From the NCBI GenBank assembly GCA_949130495.1, contig OX422219.1:263237111-263301110 (forward strand): a stretch of 64,000 bases of DNA, read 5' to 3'. Each line of letters opens with the position of its first letter. The first letter of the stretch is position 1. A program made the translations under genes and the position numbers. The notes under the pieces are model-generated. The model did not search any database, was not told the origin of the DNA, and saw nothing but the letters and a program-made list of their open reading frames with translations. Of the stretch, positions 34,781 through 46,295 are shown piece by piece. Source of the stretch: Sambucus nigra. Lineage: Eukaryota; Streptophyta; Magnoliopsida; Dipsacales; Adoxaceae.

Positions 34781-35289
34781 CTAGTGTACGACAAATATGC
34801 AAACACAATCATCTATATGATATGGCAAGAGAAGAATCATGTTCCAGCAAACGGAATCAACTTGTCTAAAATATAGTGCCTCTAAAAGTGATTTCCTCAC
34901 CCAAATAGATGTAAAACGGTGTGTGGGGGGTTTAGGAACCAAGGTAACATTAGACATAAACTTCCTCGGACATTTTGCAGGATCAAAACAAAAACGCCTA
35001 AGGTGACCTTTACGACCACAATATGAATATGTGCAAACGGGTGGAACGACACCTAAATTATGATCTTTTCTAATGTGCTTGGGATTAACTGACCCTCTAA
35101 AATAAAAAATGGTTTTGGGTTTAGCACTAGAAGCATGATAATAAAACGAGCCATTACCATCACTATCAAACCTACTTGAATCGTTTAAATCATTTTTCAA
35201 CTTCAAAATATTTGATTCAAGTAACAAATTAGACTATTCCAAAGACAGGGATTTCTTTTTCAAATTTTCAATTAAAATTAACAGTTTAT
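34781..35289 (-). pseudogene. gag: Int4 gag relic, C-terminal half (split by solo LTR GL3)
   Basis: Continues the gag frame from 38338 after the 3-kb GL3 insertion. Open from about 35227 to 34781. The knuckle is altered in flanking residues but keeps C-x2-C-x4-H-x4-C (YSYCGRKGHLRRFC has the first cysteine changed to tyrosine, so one zinc ligand is lost). The TSIWVRKSLLEAL tail is present; the extreme C-terminus is shifted out of frame. This copy cannot make an intact protein. Confidence 0.78.
35285..35289. repeat. GL3 target-site duplication, left
   Basis: tttat, repeated at 38336-38340. The uninterrupted units read cagtttatcacgctcc here. Confidence 0.93.
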
Positions 35290-35974
35290 TGTAATACCCT
35301 GTATTTTTATAGCTTTTAAAATTATGGGATTTATTAAATTTAATTGAGATAAATTAATTTAATTTTTAATCCAGAATATTGTTTTAAATATTTACTAGCG
35401 TGACAAGAGTTAGTAATTATTGGAAATTGTTATTTGTTGAATATTACCGGATGAGTATAGTAATATATGAGGTTTATTTTTCTAATATTGTCACGTGTGA
35501 ATAAAATGACAATTGTGGAAATTTAAGTCGGGACGCGCCTGTGTCGTGTCGAGACTAAATGTAAATTAATAAAAGTGTATATTTTATAAGTTGCCCGTAT
35601 GGTCATTTTGAGTGCACCAACACATACGAAAGGGTCGAGATATTCAGAAAAGTGTACCCGGGGGTGTAGTTTGGGTCTCGGGGCGTTTTTAGGCCTAATT
35701 AGTAACCCGGGAGGGCATTTTGGTCATTTTACATTTATGGGTAATTAAACCCACGAAAATTAGAGGGGCTATATCTGATATTGAGGTTGTCACCTAGGGT
35801 TAGAATTCCCAAAACCTAGAATGGCCATTGGAGAAGAGAGGAGAGAACTCTCAACCAATTTCAAGGCTCAAAACTCAACGGTTTGCGCCGCCGCCACCAC
35901 CAACGCGTAGATCGCGAAACGAGGAACGCAACCACACCAAAATCAGCCGTAAATCAGAATACCAAAAATCCCAG

Positions 35975-37800
35975 GCAAGTGTTTATCTTGCTTATTTTGT
36001 TGATGCAAATTTCATATTAGTTTAGGATTAATTAGGTTGAGTTTTAATGGAAGAAAACCCAATTTGTGATAGGAAAATCCATGTAGTATTGGTTTATATG
36101 ATGATTCTGGAAACCCTTGCATTATAGAGGAATTTAACCATGAAATTTTGATAATTATAAGAAGGAAATTCTGGAGAAAATTTGTTAGAAACCTATTTAA
36201 GAAAATTCTAGGGTTCTTGATAATTAGATAAAACTTTGGGTTGATAATCCATGTTTAAATGATAGAAATACTCATACCTTACGTTGGAAATATCTGGTAT
36301 ATTGATATAATGTTAGTAGTAGAATTTTTGGGACGTTTGGGTTTGGAAAATATGGATTTGGATGAAGATAGGTGGTAGAACCCGTAACTGCAATTCTACA
36401 GAAATCGAAACACCTGCTTGATCGATCGATCGAGCCTAGAGCTTCGATCGATCGAAGGCTCGATCGATCGAGCCCCAAACCTTGATCGATCGACCCCTCC
36501 TAGCAGACTCCTATTTCCCTTGTTAAATGAGTTAAACATAATTTATCTTGAAATAATTCTTGGACATCCATAATAGAATGTTTTGGGAGATAAGGAAGAC
36601 CAGTATGTTATATGAATAAATATTGGGGACCTTTAATGGGAGATGAGGATTTGCATTTTTTTGATAATTACTTAAGGGTCGATGAATTTATGTATTAAAA
36701 GGAGAGGTGCGTAAGAGAGTTACGTTGGGACCTTAAGAGAATACTTACTGAATTTTATACTTGGGAAGTTAGAGCCCACGAGTGTCACGTAGTAAATGGG
36801 AAAAGCCCTTCGAGTTAAGGTTAGAGACGAACCCTTATACGAAATACTTAATGGGAAAATTAAGGATAAATATTGTAATTATGGGTGATGAGAGAAACCT
36901 ATACCGATACGATAACAAGGGGTATATTTATATGATTGTGTATGCATATATTATGTACGTGAGAAAACCATGCCCGCGCTACTTGCTATCCCTGAGGTTA
37001 CCGCGCTGGGACGATCTTATCATGTGTTGCCTTATGGGGGATACTGAGTCATACCCTAGGAGATAGATATCCTTGGTACAGGCTATCGGAATGATAGTTC
37101 AGACGGTCCAAAGAGACGTGAGGGTATGTACTGACCTCTTAGAGATTTGGAATCTATGCTTCGCCTCAATCTTGTTTGTGTATATATGTTGATACAGTTC
37201 AAGAGTGATTCCGAACATGTATATCCCTTAGTGTGAGCGATACGGGGATTTGATAGCAGAGTATGCCTGCACCATAGTTTGTATGTTGGTGCTGTTAGAA
37301 TGTATATATTATACGAGTGCTTAATATATATATATGAAATTTGGGAAATCTAAACTGTTGGTGTGATATGGTATGTGAGAAATAATTTTGGACTATAAAT
37401 CGAAAATACTTATTTGTAAAGTATAATATGACATTGGGAAACTTTATAAATTAATGAAGCTAAAACGAGAGTTGTGCTACTAATCGGAAGTATCTTTTTA
37501 AACAATGATATTGTTTGGTTTTAAAATCTTATGAGTAATTTGAGATAAGATAAATTGTTGGGAAGGTTAGTCTGATAAAATGATAAGACAAACCGTTGGG
37601 AAGGTTAGTGCGATAGGTGTGCACATTAGAAGAGAGGTGAGAATTTCTCAAGGGAGTGTCGCACTAATATGTCGTTGCATTGGCCTGTATCAATTTAAAT
37701 ACTTGCTAAACAATTTTTAAATCATATACACTATCGGGCTCTGACCCGTTTTTTTTCTCTCTCTCTCTCTCTCTCTTGTATATATATGTATGTATTACAG
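35975..37800 (+). other. Candidate LTR leader intron in GL3
   Basis: Donor CCAG|GCAAGT and acceptor ATTACAG|GTGCCC both intact. The acceptor follows a long T/CT tract, giving the most convincing 3' splice site in the window. 1826 nt. A cgggctctgacccg inverted repeat lies just upstream of the pyrimidine tract, as in GL2 and GL4. Confidence 0.5.
36418..36494 (+). repeat. TCGATCGA palindrome array in GL3
   Basis: Four palindromic blocks, including the perfect 16-mer CTTCGATCGATCGAAG (36442-36457) and 18-mer GGCTCGATCGATCGAGCC (36457-36474), which abut. About 1.13 kb into the LTR. Confidence 0.9.
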
Positions 37801-38335
37801 GTGCCCAGCCACAGGGGCGTCTTGCTTAGGATCTCTTGGAAGGAACGCACTGCAGCTTAGGTGGGAGTTGCAGGTCTATTGATTAGACGACTTCGTTCAT
37901 TCGGATCCACTCTTAGTACTTTCATTTAGTTGGGCATGTGTATATCTTTCCATTATTCCTTTGTTATTGGACATTTGTATTTCAGTTATTTCCAGTATTG
38001 TTACTATGGGATTTATTCAGTTTGGATGTGTGACTTTAGATTTCGTATGTTGACATTCGATTGACGAATGTATTAAATTAATTGGATTATGTTGCAGAAT
38101 TTAATGTGGTGTGATTCTTACTTATTGAATGTTGTTAATAAAATAAATGATTTTTCTTTAAATAAAATTTGGAAAGTATGTATGAAAATGGTTTTGACAC
38201 TTAGCTTAATTAATTAGGGTGTTAAATTGGAAAATTTTATTTTCGACAGTGATGCTAAGAATGGACCAACTGTTCACCTTGATTTAATTTAATAAAGGAG
38301 TGATCGCCCGGTATTTAATTAGGCGGGGTGTCACA

Positions 38336-38340
38336 TTTAT
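38336..38340. repeat. GL3 target-site duplication, right
   Basis: tttat, identical to 35285-35289. Confidence 0.93.
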
Positions 38341-38734
38341 CACGCTCCCCCTCAATTAAAACAAAATTATCCCTAAGAGTCTTTTCACATGCCATAAAAT
38401 CATCGATTAATTTTTTATCCTCGACGGCAGAAATGGGAACCTTAGAATTTTTTAAGTCCTCTAATTCCTTCTATAAAACAAGAACTCTCTCATCACTCTT
38501 CTTTTTGGCAATTTTCAAAGAATCAAAATCAATACACAAATTACCAAAATGCTCACGACAAATATTTCTTTGAGTTTAAAACGCTTGCAAATATTCAATC
38601 TTACTTTTAAAGAGGGAATTTTCTTTTTCCAAAACTTTAATTCTTTTGCAAAGTTTCAAATTCAAACTTTTTAATTTTTCAGCACGGTTGTGAACTTTTT
38701 CAAAAATAGGCACCTCATTAAATGGGCGTTCCAT
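38341..38734 (-). pseudogene. gag: Int4 gag relic, N-terminal half
   Basis: Starts at the expected ATG 38734 (MERPFNEVPIFEKVHNRAEK) and carries the first half of the coiled coil. A stop codon near 38577 (AF* where other units read AFQTQ) truncates it after about 52 residues. The rest of the frame leads to the GL3 insertion point, after which the gene continues at 35289. The stop is independent of the insertion, so the copy has been disabled at least twice. Confidence 0.8.
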
Positions 38735-38833
38735 TGGAAAAATTGCGATTTTTCACAAAACTAATTTTTCAAAAATAAACAATATCACACAATTTTGCGG
38801 AAAATAGGAATACGCGATAAATTAGCGCAACCC

Positions 38834-38938
38834 GCTCTGATACCAATTTGTAAACATGAGTAGACAAATTGTTTCAGAAAGTAAATCCACAAAAAATCAG
38901 GATCACGCGATAAATTAGCTTAACCCGCTCTGATACCA
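38834..38938 (-). other. Twin primer-binding sites, LTR4/Int4
   Basis: Both copies perfect: proximal 38938-38927 and distal 38845-38834, 93 bp apart. Best preserved pair of the array. Confidence 0.8.
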
Positions 38939-38941
38939 ATT

Positions 38942-40082
38942 TGTAAAACGTGTCAATGCGATGTGTGATATCGATTTAAAATTCTTCAAAAGTTTTCGAG
39001 TAAACCTTATTTAATTAGAGTCTATTTTTAAACAAACTTAATTCAAATCCTAAACATGCACCTACTTTGTGCGTGTCAGACCATAAATTGATAAAGCATC
39101 TGACACAAAGTTAGGGAAAACCCCATTTCGGGTAAAACCTTTTATTTCTAGAACTTTAAAGAATTCACAAGACCATTAACTTACATACAACCTGATAATC
39201 GTCCACAAGTGTAACACACGGTGTCTTCATCAAACCTCCAATGCAACGGCTAGAAATAACATCAGCCAGAATCTCCCGCAAGAACTCCAGGTGGTCAGCA
39301 ATGAAGAAGAAAATGGCTTCTCCACAAGTGTGAACTTTATAAGGACTCCCTCCACAATAGCACGCTGCTCTCTGATTGTAGAGTTATTCCCACGAAGATT
39401 AAACCACAATGAAGGTGTGTTCTTCAAAACCAAAACAATTCACTAAAGCATATTGGGAGTTTTATGAATTATAAACAGTGTGGGATTAAATCCTAAATGA
39501 AGAAGTCAAAAAGGATTCTACTTTCATAGTTTTTTTGTTCTATAAAATGCTGGGACTTCTTAATGAAAATGAAACATGTAAAAAGAATTTATAGAAAATT
39601 GAACTGCCTCGGTATTAGAGCTCGTTCGAAGGAGATAAGTGTGTCGCTAGAACGAAGTACACCTGTCGCTCAAACGACTTCTCACGAGATGTCTATGTCA
39701 TTTGAACGACAAAAGTAGGTCGTTCGAACGACCTATCAAATGAGATTCCAGGCGTGCTTAGAGATAATTTCGATACTAATGCGTGGCCGTCAGTTTCATA
39801 TTTTTTAGATTTTTTATGAATTAGTTATGATTTTTCTACGGAAAGGTTTCCGAGAACAAAATATTTAGAAAAATATTTGATAAAAATATCCCAACACTTT
39901 AAGTGAACTACTAAGGAATTAAAACTCAACCTTACCAAAGAAAACTTCGCGAAGACTTTTTGAAGAAGAACTTGATATTCAGATCCGTCTTTGATGCTTG
40001 AATGTTCTTGAATACTCTTCGACGGTGTAGTGGTATAAGACATAATAAATTGATAACGTACTTATAAAAATATGTCCTTACA
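38942..40082 (-). repeat. LTR4 of the copia-like array
   Basis: 1141 bp, TGTAAGGACAT start and GTTTTACA end. TTCGAA palindromes about 39620-39745, upstream of the TATA position (about 39590). A 68-codon frame (39433-39230) matches those in LTR2 and LTR3. Confidence 0.87.
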
Positions 40083-41614
40083 AATCTCCCCTATGTCTAT
40101 GCTGATACATACATAAAAAAAATCGAATTATCAAAAACCAAAATTCCTATACAAATCTACCCTCCAATGAATAAATCTGCAAATTCTCAAACTGTTCTTA
40201 AAAATATTCCTCAAATCTTCCCAAACTTTTTCTCATCAGGGTGTGCAACATAACGATCTTCAATGTTTGTACCTACACGCATGAGATAAAGAAAATACCT
40301 ATCGTGACACATCGAGTTTGAAATGATAAAAGAATAATCATTGATAAATAAAATCTCCCCCATAACATGATAATTCTTTCTCCCCCTTTTTATGATGTCC
40401 CCAAATAGACACATAATAAGAAACAATCAAAACATAGAGTGTCATGACAAAATTCATAGCAAACAAAGATCAAGCTTCGCGCTTGCAAAGGTATGTCTCA
40501 AAAATTTCATAAACTACTTTTGATTTTTCAATTTTTTATACTAAAATAGGATACTAAAAATCACGCCATGGATTGAAACTCAAGCAACCAAGTCATGAAA
40601 ACAGAATGTATGGGTGTGAACACATTCGATAGGTAAATAAACTCAATCAATCATATGTGAATAATGCATGTGTAACCCTAACGAAGGAACATCAAAAGTA
40701 TCCTTAGGTGTAAAAATTTGTTGAATTTAGATGACATCGTCTTATACAAATCAACAAATCAAAGTCAAATGATTTCCACACCAATAACGTCCAAAACTAT
40801 TTAGCGCTTTTTCAAGACTTTTAAGGACGTGAAACCCCGTTTGAGTCTCCAACCAAACACCCTCATATATATTTTCTTTTTCGAGGTGAATAAACTAAAT
40901 TCTCAAACTTTGGAGAATTGGTGTAAAAACCTAAATGGCCCAAAATTGGCATGAATTTCTATTTACTTCCTTTAATTTTTTTCGGGCTCGTTTAAACCTA
41001 TTTGGACCCCGAATAATAAAATTCCTCAATTTTTTAGGTCCAATTTAAACACCGGCTTAATCGCAAAGCATAAATGAAAATCTTTCGCCCTTCACCGTTT
41101 TCAAATAAAGCACACAAACTCACAAACGGCTCCTATATGCACAACTTTCTTATCAAGTTTTATCGCTCTTAGTTCGTTTTAAGGACAGGATTGAAGTGAA
41201 AACACCAAACCAATATGTTATAAGACAAGCACAATAATCAAACAAATCCGTGCATGTGTGCAATAAAGGAAATCATGAGTCAAATATGTAGGAATTAAAA
41301 CTTAATTACATCTTAATGACTCCAAACACTATAAAGCACATGGATGAATTGACCTATTGTCTCAAAACACTATGAAATATCACATGAAAAATGGAATGAA
41401 GTTGTGACTTGGTAATCCTAAGTGTCCATCCATAAACGGTGCAAACAAAATACAAAACTCTTTTTGGATTTTTCAAAAAAATTATTAAAATAAAATCTTT
41501 TTGTCTTTTTCAAAATTTTTCAAAAGAAAAAATTTATTCAAAAAGTACATGTCATTACACTAGCAAATATATATCATGAAAGCATAACTAGTGTATGCGA
41601 ACATGCAAACATAA
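40083..41614 (-). repeat. Int5 3' non-coding part
   Basis: Uninterrupted array body starting at the polypurine tract. It is nearly identical to Int6 (43767-45219), clearly closer than to the other units, marking a recent duplication. Confidence 0.82.
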
Positions 41615-42490
41615 TCATCTATATGATATGGCAAGAGAAGAACCACGTGCAAGCAAATGGGAATCAACTTGTCTAAAATATAGTGCCTCTAAAAGTGATT
41701 TCCTAACCCAAATTGATGTGAAACGATATGTGGGGGATTTAGGAACCAAGATAACACTAGACATAAACTTCCTCGGACTTTTTCCAAGATCAAAACAAAA
41801 ACTCCTTAGGTGACCTTTCCTACCACAATAATAACGTGTGTAAACGGGTGGAATGACACCTAATTTGTGATCTTTTCTAATGTCCTTGGGATTAGTTGAT
41901 CCTCTAAAACAAATAATGGCTTTGGCTTTAGCACAAGAAGCATGAGAACAAAATGATCCATTCCCATCACTATCAAACCTACTTGAATCGTTTAAATCAT
42001 TTTTCAACTTCAAAATATTTGATTCAACCAACAAATTAGACTCTTCCAAAGACAGGGATTTCTTTTTCAAATTTTCAATTAAACTTAACAGTTTATCACG
42101 CTCCCCCTCAATTAAAACAAACTTATCCCTAAGAGTCTTTTCACGTGCCGTAAAATCATCGGTTAATTTTTTATCCTCGACGGCACAAACGAGAGCCCTA
42201 GAATTTTTTTAGTCCTCTAATTCCTTCTCTAAAACTAGGACTCTCTCATCACTCTTCTCTTTGGCAATTTTCAAAGAATCAAAATCAATTCACAAATTAC
42301 AAAAATGCTCACGACAATTATTACTTTGAGTTTGAAGCGCTTGCAAATATTTAATCTTACTTTTAAAGAGAGAATTTACTTTTTCCAAAACATTAATTGT
42401 TTTGCAAAGTTTCAAATTCAATTTTCTTAATTTTTCAGCAGGGTCGTGAACTTTTTCAAAAATAGGCTCCTCATTAAATGGGCGTTCCAT
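41615..42490 (-). pseudogene. gag: Int5 gag relic, interrupted in the coiled coil
   Basis: Starts at ATG 42490 (MERPFNEEPIFEKVHDPAEK). The first 66 codons are open, then a stop at 42292-42290 and an extra T in a poly-T run near 42212 break the middle. The C-terminal half (42070-41615) is open with the tail TSIWVRKSLLEAL. The knuckle reads TRYYCGRKGHLRSFC, with the first zinc-ligand cysteine replaced by arginine/tyrosine. Total span is 876 nt, equal to Int1. Confidence 0.82.
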
Positions 42491-42588
42491 TGGAAAAATT
42501 GCGATTTTTCACAAAACTGATTTTTCAAAAAAATCTATATCACACAATTTTACGAGAAATAGGAATACGCGATAAATTAGCTCAACCC

Positions 42589-42693
42589 GCTCTGATACCA
42601 ATTTGTAAACATGAGTAGACAAATTTTTTCAGAAAGTAAATCCACGAAAAATCAGGATCACGCGATAAATTAGCTTAACCCTCTTTGATACCA
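42589..42693 (-). other. Twin primer-binding sites, LTR5/Int5
   Basis: The distal copy 42600-42589 is perfect; the proximal copy near 42693-42682 is mutated at its 3' end. Confidence 0.72.
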
Positions 42694-42696
42694 ATT

Positions 42697-43766
42697 TGTA
42701 AAACGTGTCAATGCTATGTGTGATATCGATTTAAAATTATTCAAAAGTTTTCGAGTAAACCTTATTTAATTAGAGTCTATTTTTAAACAAACTTAATTCA
42801 GACGCTAAACATGCACCTACTTTGTGCGTGTCAGACCATAAATAGATAAAGCATCTGACACAAAGTTAGGGAAAACCCCATTTCGGGTAAAACCATTTAT
42901 TTCTAGAACTTTGAAGGATTCACAAGACCATTAACTTACATACGACGTGATAATTGCACACAAGTGTAACGCACGGTGTCTTCCTCAAACCTCCAAAGCA
43001 ACGACTAGAAATAACGTCAGCTGGAATCTCCATAAAGAACTCTAGGGGGTCAGCAATGAAGAAGAAAATGGCTTCTCCACAAGTGTGAACTTTATAAGGA
43101 CTCCCTCCACAATAGCACGTTGCTCTCCAATTGTAGAGTTATTCCCACTAAGATTAAACCACAATGAAGGTGTGTTCTTCAAAACTAAAACAATTCACTA
43201 AAGCATATTGGGAGTTTTATGAATTATAAACAGTGAGGGATTAGATCCTAAATGAAGAAGTCAAAAAGGATTTTACTTTCATAGATTTTTTATTCTATAA
43301 AATGCTGGGACTTCTTAATGAAAATGAAACCATTAAATAAGTATTTATAGAAAATTATGCCACCTCGATATTAGAGCTCGTTCGAACAAGATAAGCGTGT
43401 CGCTCGAACAAAATACACATGTCGCTCGAACGACTTCTCACGAGATGTCTATGTCATTTGAACGACAAAAGTAGGTCGTTCGAACGACCTATCAAATGAG
43501 ATTCCATGCTATGATTTTTCTACGGAAAGGTGTCCGAGACCAAAATCTTTAGAAAAACATTTGATAAAAAAATCCCATCACTTTAAGTGAAATGCCAAGG
43601 AATTAAAACTCAACATTTCCAAAGTAAACTTCGCAGAGTCTTTTTGAAGAAGAACTTGATATTCGGAGACGTCTTTGATGCTTGAATGTTTTTGAATGCT
43701 CTTTGACGGTGTAGCGGTATATGACATAATAAATTGATAACGAAGTTATAAACATATGTCCTTACA
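42697..43766 (-). repeat. LTR5 of the copia-like array
   Basis: 1070 bp; shorter because about 80 bp between the palindrome block and a tatgatttttctacgg motif are deleted (near 43508). It carries the most perfect TTCGAA palindrome (AGGTCGTTCGAACGACCT, about 43473-43490). TATA match near 43340. Confidence 0.87.
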
Positions 43767-45219
43767 AATCTCCCTCTATGCCGGTACATACATAAAAACA
43801 ATCCGAATTTCAAAAACCAAAATGTCTATACAACCTACTATCCCATGAATAAATCTGTAAGTTCTCAAACTGTTCTTCAAAAATCATCGTCAAATCTTCT
43901 CAAAGATTTTCTCATCAGGGTGTGCAACATCATGATCTTCAATGTTTGTACCTACACACTTGAGATAAAAAAATACCTATCGCGACACATCGAGTTTGAA
44001 ATGATAAAAGAATAATCATTGATAAATAAAATCTCCCCCATAACATGATAATTCTTTCTCCCCCTTTTTTTGATGTCCCCAAATAGACACATAATAAGAA
44101 ACAATCAAAACATAGAGTGTCATGACAAAATTCATAGCAAACAAAGATCAAGCTTCGCGCTTGCAAAGGTATGTCTCAAAAATTTCATAAACTACTTTTG
44201 ATTTTTCAATTTTTTATACTAAAATAGGATACTAAAAATCACGCCATGGATTGAAACTCAAGAAACCAAGTCATGGAAACAGAATGTATGGGTGTGAACA
44301 CATTCGATAGGTAAATAAACTCAATTAATCATATGTGAATGATGCATGTGTAACCCTAACGAAGGAACATCAAAAGTATCCTTAGGTGTAAAAATTTGTT
44401 GAATTTAGATGACATCGTCTTATACAAATCAACAAATCAAAGTCAAATGATTTCCACACCAATAACGTCCAAAACTATTTAGTGCTTTTTCAAGACTTTT
44501 AAGGACGTGCAACCCCGTTTGAGTCTCCAACCAACCACCCTCATATATATTTTCTTTTTCGAGGTGAATAAACTAAATTCTCAAACTTTGGAGAATTGGT
44601 GTAAAAACCTAAATGGCCCAAAATTGGCATGAATTTATATTTACTTCCTTTAATTTTTTTCGAGCTCTTTTAAACCTCTTTGGACCCCGAATAATGAAAT
44701 TCCTCAATTTTTTAGGTCCAATTTAAACAGCGGCTTAATTGCAAAGGATAAATGAAAATCTTTCGTAGCCCTTCACCGTTTTCAAATAAAGCACACAAAC
44801 TCACAAACGGCTCTTACATGCACAACTTTCTTATCAAGTTTTATCGCTCTTGGTTCGTTTTAAGGACAGGATTGAAGTAAAAAACACCCAACCAATATGT
44901 GATAAGACAAGCACAATAACCAAAAAAATCCGTGCTTGTGTGCAAAAAAGGAATCATGAGTCAAACATGTAGGAATTAACTCTTAATTACATCTTAATGA
45001 CTCCAAACATTATAAAGCACATGGATGAATCTATTGTCTCAAAACACTATCAAATAGTCACATGAAAAATTGAATGATGTTGTGACTCGATCATCCTAAG
45101 TTCCCATCCATAAACGGTGCAAAGAAAATACAAAACCCTTTTTGCCTTTTTCAAAAAAATTTATCAAAATAAAATCTTTTTGTATTTTTCAAAAGCAAAA
45201 ATTTATACAAAAAGTACAT
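43767..45219 (-). repeat. Int6 3' non-coding part, cut by GL4
   Basis: Sixth unit, following the polypurine tract and matching Int5 almost base for base until GL4 inserts at 45219/45220. Its gag part, if present, lies beyond GL4 outside the window. Confidence 0.82.
45215..45219. repeat. Putative GL4 target-site duplication, left
   Basis: tacat, directly before the LTR; the other side is beyond the right edge. Confidence 0.5.
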
Positions 45220-46115
45220 TGAAACAACCCAGGCTTTTGAGCGACTATTTTATATTATTTTGCCTGATGGGCTAATTTTATAAAATAGGGAAAGTTGGGG
45301 TAAATATTATTTCCCGTGATATTTAGGGATAATATTTACTATGATTTGTCTATTTGCCGTTATGATAAGGTAAATAGCATTATATTGTGTTTTATTGCGT
45401 CGTTATACGTTATACGACGGTTATGACCTATATTTAAAGTTGGGTATAATTGATGAAATAAAATGAAATTGGAAAATAAAAATAGTCCACGTTATTACGA
45501 ATGCCAAAATAGGTGGTGCGGTTGTTTTTAGAATAGTCGAGATAGTCGAAATAAGTGCCAAGTTGTATTTTTTAGATTTGGGCATTTTTAAAGGTTATGA
45601 CTCAATTAAGTGGTTACGAGTCATTTTAATGGTGTATTATCTCTTAAAATAGGGGAATTATGTTTTGAGACCCATATAAGTCTCCCACCCCTTTTATTTT
45701 CTCAATCTTATGTGAGAAGCCAAGAGAGAGAGAGAGAAAGAAGAGAGAGCTGGGAGACATGGAGAGAAAGAGAGAAAAATGGAAGATTTGGGCTGGAATC
45801 CATTGTTACCGGAGGAGGATCCGAGACTACAACCTCGAGGCAAGTTTCTTACTTGCTAGATATTGATTTAATGTGATAATTGTATAGTTAGTTTTTGGGA
45901 GATTCAAACCATTTATGGGTTTGGGGTGATTTTGGTGTTTAACCCTTAAATCTTTATTTTAGATTGATTTGAGATGAAAATATTGGTTAGTAATTGTGTA
46001 GAAATGATTTGGGAACAATTATTGTTGTTAATGTTGGAAGAAATCATGGATTTGAGGGGTTTGGGATTTTAGGGTTCATACAACCCGTAGCCTAAACTGG
46101 GCCAATTTGCAGGGG

Positions 46116-46295
46116 TGAATCGATTTGGCCCTAAGGGGCGAACAATTCGGGCAAGGGGAAGGTTATAAGCCTGGTTAAACCGAATCGATTCAGGTTGGAG
46201 CTGAATCAATTCGGCTAAGGCAGAATGTCAGTTTTACTGACCGAATCGATTCACTTTCAGGGCGAATCGATTCGCAACAAGGGGCGAATCGATTC
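46116..46295 (+). repeat. AATCGATT palindrome array, GL4 5' LTR
   Basis: Six or seven GAATCGATTC-type sites, including the 14-bp perfect palindrome GCGAATCGATTCGC (46262-46275), about 0.90 kb into the LTR. Confidence 0.87.

Larger units (their letters stand above)
35290..38335 (+). mobile_element. GL3: solo LTR of the giant-LTR family
   Basis: 3046 bp, ends tgtaataccctg and gggtgtcaca, flanked by a perfect 5-bp TSD with no internal region. Solo LTRs form by recombination between the two LTRs of one element. It keeps donor match (35975), palindrome array (36418-36494), a strong (CT)n polypyrimidine tract (about 37748-37777) and acceptor match (37800). It splits the Int4 gag relic. Confidence 0.93.
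3355..45219 (-). repeat. Tandem array of gag-only copia-like element (LTR-Int)n, interrupted by insertions
   Basis: Five LTRs of 1070-1145 bp and six internal regions follow one another head to tail on the minus strand, each LTR shared by two neighbours. No target-site duplication separates units. After the nested insertions and one copy of each TSD are removed, Int2-Int5 measure 2623, 2638, 2629 and 2614 bp. Each complete internal region has a primer site, a gag relic and about 1.5 kb of non-coding sequence ending in a polypurine tract (AGGTGGAGATT-like). No protease, integrase, RT or RNase H is present. The structure fits the TR-GAG class of non-autonomous elements, here amplified as a macrosatellite-like array. 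Confidence 0.87.

Noticed and set aside
45610..45876. Frames 45610-45876 and 52151-52405 as a conserved protein
   Set aside because: Both are the same stretch of GL4 LTR leader (GA repeats read as RERERE); the similarity is LTR identity, not selection on protein.
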